A program made the translations under genes and the position numbers. Below are positions 21,084-23,727 of a stretch of DNA of 23,727 nucleotides, piece by piece. The stretch is from the NCBI GenBank assembly GCA_046328715.1, contig JAXLWB010000077.1, positions 1 to 23,727 of the forward strand. The letters run 5' to 3'. Under the pieces are notes generated by a model. The model was not told where the DNA came from. It ran no database searches and saw only the letters and a program-made list of their open reading frames with translations. The DNA comes from JAXLWB01 sp046328715. GTDB lineage: Bacteria; Chloroflexota; Anaerolineae; Caldilineales; Caldilineaceae. Each line of letters begins with the position of its first letter. The first letter of the stretch is position 1.

Positions 21084-22238
21084 TCACGCACTGCGCAAGT
21101 GGGTCACAATCCGCGGTAACACCTCAATCACTCGCTCGATGTCCGCTGTGGTTGTACTTCTGCCCAAACTGAAACGTAACGCGCCAGCTAGGTTTTCCTT
21201 AGCCACGCCAATCGCTTCCAGCACATGGCTGGGCTTTTGCGAGGCGCTGGTACAAGCGCTGCCACTGCTGGCGGCGATACCGGCCAGGTCGAGTGCGATC
21301 AGCATTGCTTCCGCTTCTACGCCGGGAATGACAAAGCTAGCAATATTGCAAACACGCTGTTCCTGCGCGCCGGTCAGCATCGCACCGTCAATGGCTTCGA
21401 GGATGTCGCCGATCAGGTGGTCGCGCAGTTGTTGCAAACGGGTGCATTCCACTTCTCGATCTCGCTCGGCGATTTCGAAAGCTTTGGCCATGCCGACAAT
21501 GGCAGGAACATTTTCAGTACCAGCACGGCGACTGTTTTCATGGCTGCCACCGGTGAGAATAGGCTGGAAGGGTGTGCCATTGCGCAGATAGAGAAAGCCG
21601 ATGCCCTTGGGGCCGTAAAATTTGTGGGCGCTGACCGACAGTGCATCCACTTGCAATTCATCAACCTTCAATGGCAACTTTCCCGCCGCCTGCACTGCAT
21701 CCGTGTGAAACGGTATGCTGCGCGCTCGACACCATGAACCGATCTCGCGCACCGGCTCAATCACCCCAATCTCATTGTTCGCCATCATCACACTAACCAG
21801 GGCAACCTTGTCAATCTCCCAATCTCCCAATCTCCAATCTCCAATCTCCAATCTCCCTGTAAAATTCACTGGCAGCACCATAAGTTCAAATCCATAGTGA
21901 TCGCGCAAATCCTCTGCTGTGTGCAAGACGGCATGATGTTCGATGGCGCTGACGATGATCCGGTTGGCACCCGTAGCAGCACGGCGCGCCAGGGCGATAC
22001 CTCGTAGGGCTGTGTTTGCACCCTCTGTGCCGCCACTGGTGAAGATGATCTCGTTCGGCTTGGCCCCGATCAGGGTCGCCAGCGTACGCCGCGCTTGCGT
22101 CAAGGCGACATGGGCGCGTCGTCCTGCGCCATGAACGCTGGAGGCATTGCCAAAATGTTCAAGGAAGTAAGGCTGCATGGCAGTTAATACTTCGGGCAGC
22201 ATGGGTGTGGTCGCTGCATGATCAAGATAGGTCATCAT
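21084..22238 (-). CDS. Cysteine desulfurase (NifS/IscS-type), with a repeat-coded insert
   Basis: This fold-type I PLP enzyme removes sulfur from cysteine for Fe-S clusters or thio-modification. From ATG 22238 it has 384 residues: TYLDHAATTPM (start), TSGGTEGAN, SAIEHHAVLHT (His near 101), HTDAVQAAGK, the PLP lysine in SVSAHKFYGPKG (Lys206), and the catalytic Cys in SSGSACTSA (Cys329) on the short IscS-type loop. Residues 128-142 (GRLEIGDWRLGDWEI) come entirely from a tandem repeat of AATCTCC(C) at 21813-21857 and replace the usual variable stretch before ALVSVMMANNEIG. The insert lies at a surface loop before a conserved strand, so activity may survive. An upstream in-frame ATG at 22277 lacks a ribosome binding site. 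Confidence 0.88.
   Translation of the reverse strand: MMTYLDHAATTPMLPEVLTAMQPYFLEHFGNASSVHGAGRRAHVALTQARRTLATLIGAKPNEIIFTSGGTEGANTALRGIALARRAATGANRIIVSAIEHHAVLHTAEDLRDHYGFELMVLPVNFTGRLEIGDWRLGDWEIDKVALVSVMMANNEIGVIEPVREIGSWCRARSIPFHTDAVQAAGKLPLKVDELQVDALSVSAHKFYGPKGIGFLYLRNGTPFQPILTGGSHENSRRAGTENVPAIVGMAKAFEIAERDREVECTRLQQLRDHLIGDILEAIDGAMLTGAQEQRVCNIASFVIPGVEAEAMLIALDLAGIAASSGSACTSASQKPSHVLEAIGVAKENLAGALRFSLGRSTTTADIERVIEVLPRIVTHLRSA
21813..21857. repeat. Tandem repeat of AATCTCC(C), six copies, inside a gene
   Basis: Units are 8, 8, 7, 7, 7 and 8 bases long, 45 bases in all, so the reading frame is kept. On the coding strand the repeat reads as GGAGATT words. Confidence 0.9.
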
Positions 22239-22260
22239 GTCTTCTATTTTTACTGGAAAT

Positions 22261-22290
22261 TTGAATCTTGTCCACATTCTGTGTCATAAT
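22261..22290 (+). promoter_or_regulatory. Candidate promoter of hppA
   Basis: TTGAAT (22261-22266) and CATAAT (22285-22290) are 18 bases apart, which gives a leader of about 200 bases before the GTG at 22501. Confidence 0.35.
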
Positions 22291-22333
22291 CGCAGAAGTT
22301 ACCGTTTGTAAATCTTTCTAACTTTTTCCAAAT

Positions 22334-22427
22334 CGTCTACACTAGACGACAGTTCTCATTCTGAGCGAGTTTTATCGCATTAGAATTCACACGGGGCCAA
22401 AGTCCAGCGTCTGCAAAGGTTGCAGAC
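22334..22427 (+). promoter_or_regulatory. Two palindromes in the hppA leader
   Basis: CGTCTA-CAC-TAGACG (22334-22348) and GTCTGCAA-AGG-TTGCAGAC (22409-22427) are both exact. The second has 8-bp arms and a 3-base spacer. They lie between the promoter candidate and the start codon and could be operators or RNA hairpins. Confidence 0.4.
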
Positions 22428-22500
22428 AGGATTGCCTCATTTCTTCGCATGTGTAAGTTCACCATCAAAGAAAATTGTTCTATTTCAAAGGAGAAAGATA

Positions 22501-23727
22501 GTGTTAGCTGGAACTCCTTCGGTTGTATTCGCCCTCTTATTGGGATTAGTGGGAATTGGATTTGTCGTTTGGCAGTTACAACAGGTGCTTGCCTTTGACA
22601 GCGGCAATGCCACCATGCGCGAGATTGCCGCTGCCATTCAGGAAGGTGCCTCCGCCTTTCTAAACCGAGAATATCGGATTCTTAGTGGATTTGTTGTCGT
22701 CGTGGCGTTGGTGATTGCCGCATTTTTGACTTGGCAAACGGCGCTCTGCTTTGTTACAGGCGCCTTTGCCTCGGCTGCCGCAGGCTACTTGGGGATGTAC
22801 ACTGCCGTACGTGCCAATGTGCGCACCACCGCTGCGGCAGCCAAAAGCCTGAACGATGGTCTACGTGTGGCCTTTAGCAGTGGCTCAATCATGGGCATGG
22901 CGGTGGTGAGCTTCGCCCTGGTCGGCATGACGGTTCTCTACTTGATCTTTAACAATGATCCAAATGTGATCAACTATGTCACCGGCTTTGGCTTTGGGGC
23001 TTCAAGCATTGCACTCTTCGCCCGTGTCGGCGGCGGCATCTACACGAAGGCAGCGGACGTCGGCGCCGATTTGGTAGGCAAAGTTGAAGCAGGCATCCCC
23101 GAAGATGATCCGCGCAACCCGGCCGTGATCGCCGACAACGTGGGTGACAACGTCGGCGATGTGGCAGGCATGGGTGCTGACCTTTTCGAAAGTTACGCTG
23201 GCTCAATTATTGCAGCCGCGTCGCTGGGCTTGGTGGTGAAGTCAACTGACACTGATCCGATGGCCTTTGTCGGTCTGCCCTTTATGGTGGCAGCGGTGGG
23301 TGTGATTTCGGCATTGATTAGCAATCGCCTAGTCAAAACCGAAGAGAATGCCACGCAGGAGCAACTGTTAGCGACGCTGCGCAGGGCAGTGTGGGCCTCC
23401 TCAGGGCTGGTATTGGTATTGAGTCTGATTGGAATTCTGCTTTCAGGTGCGAGCTTTACCTACTGGTGGGTCATCTTGGTCGGCTTGATTGCGGGTAATG
23501 GAATCGCCTATTTTACCGAGTATTACACCTCCTACACCGAAAAGCCGACCCAGGGCATTGCCCAAGCCGCAGAAACCGGCGCAGCGACCGTGATTATCCA
23601 AGGGCTAGCAGTGGGTATGCATAGCACAATGGCACCGGTCTTGATTGTCGCCATTGCAACGCTGCTGGCGCTCTGGCTAGGTTTTCGCGCTGACGGGACC
23701 ATCGAGGCGGGACTATATGGTGTGGCT
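22501..23727 (+). CDS. hppA: Membrane-bound ion-translocating pyrophosphatase (HppA), N-terminal part
   Basis: The GTG at 22501 has AAAGGAG eight bases before it, and the frame is open to the right edge (409 codons). It encodes successive membrane helices, then the diagnostic loop GGGIYTKAADVGADLVGK (with VEAGIPEDDPRNPA) and IADNVGDNVGDVAGMGADL. This contains the pyrophosphate- and Mg-binding DNVGDNVGD aspartates, followed by FESYAGSI. Later come EYYTSYTEKPTQ and AAETGAATVIIQGLAVG. The enzyme couples PPi hydrolysis to proton or sodium export across the cytoplasmic membrane. The K+-dependence residue lies further C-terminal and is outside the window, so the proton versus sodium and K+ classes cannot be decided. 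Confidence 0.95.
   Translation, partial: MLAGTPSVVFALLLGLVGIGFVVWQLQQVLAFDSGNATMREIAAAIQEGASAFLNREYRILSGFVVVVALVIAAFLTWQTALCFVTGAFASAAAGYLGMYTAVRANVRTTAAAAKSLNDGLRVAFSSGSIMGMAVVSFALVGMTVLYLIFNNDPNVINYVTGFGFGASSIALFARVGGGIYTKAADVGADLVGKVEAGIPEDDPRNPAVIADNVGDNVGDVAGMGADLFESYAGSIIAAASLGLVVKSTDTDPMAFVGLPFMVAAVGVISALISNRLVKTEENATQEQLLATLRRAVWASSGLVLVLSLIGILLSGASFTYWWVILVGLIAGNGIAYFTEYYTSYTEKPTQGIAQAAETGAATVIIQGLAVGMHSTMAPVLIVAIATLLALWLGFRADGTIEAGLYGVA

Overview
The window looks like a chromosomal segment of a Chloroflexota bacterium, probably from the Caldilineae/Anaerolineae side. This is inferred from gene content: an M81 (MlrC-type) peptidase, a phytanoyl-CoA dioxygenase next to an HpcH/HpaI aldolase, and a membrane pyrophosphatase. 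It also rests on short tandem repeats and large palindromes between and even inside genes. No rRNA, tRNA, CRISPR array, transposase or phage gene was seen.

Layout. 1-212: C-terminal end of a YrdB/DUF2568-like membrane protein. 233-1723: M81 peptidase, convergent through a repeat-built hairpin with a stand-alone MgsA/RarA C-terminal-domain protein (1772-2392, minus). 2614-4034, plus: a DinB-like protein, a VOC protein and a YgiT-type zinc-ribbon protein, with a 95-bp inverted-repeat element between the first two. 4139-8851, minus: a compact exporter operon in the order marR, ABC half-transporter A (degenerate ATPase site), ABC half-transporter B (consensus site, TTG start), short HlyD-type adaptor. 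8852-9576: gene-poor, with a VOC remnant and a 31-bp palindrome. 9577-11898, plus: a RibD-C/DHFR-like protein, a small CxxC protein, a microbial-type PARG, and an AT-rich UspB-like two-helix membrane protein. The last two are separated by a sequence that resembles an integron attC site. 12138-14111, minus: a serine hydrolase with a four-helix membrane tail.

14647-17282, plus, is a decaying stretch. It holds a Gfo/Idh/MocA oxidoreductase reduced to its two ends, an intact proline-iminopeptidase-like hydrolase, a second alpha/beta hydrolase broken by several frameshifts although its reading frame is open end to end, and a HIT-family gene broken by one extra G. 17353-19199, minus, is a two-gene catabolic unit (PhyH dioxygenase then HpcH/HpaI aldolase). 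19200-19884 has no convincing gene but contains a multi-hairpin structured element and leader hairpins ahead of a membrane diguanylate cyclase (19885-21081). That gene converges with a cysteine desulfurase (minus) whose reading frame has absorbed a 45-bp tandem repeat. The window ends inside hppA.

How the genes work together: only the exporter operon and the dioxygenase/aldolase pair look like true functional units. The rest are mostly single genes. No wholly new multi-gene system is evident. The best leads are the structured element at 19487-19583, the attC-like site at 11456-11532, and the spread of structured repeats into genes.
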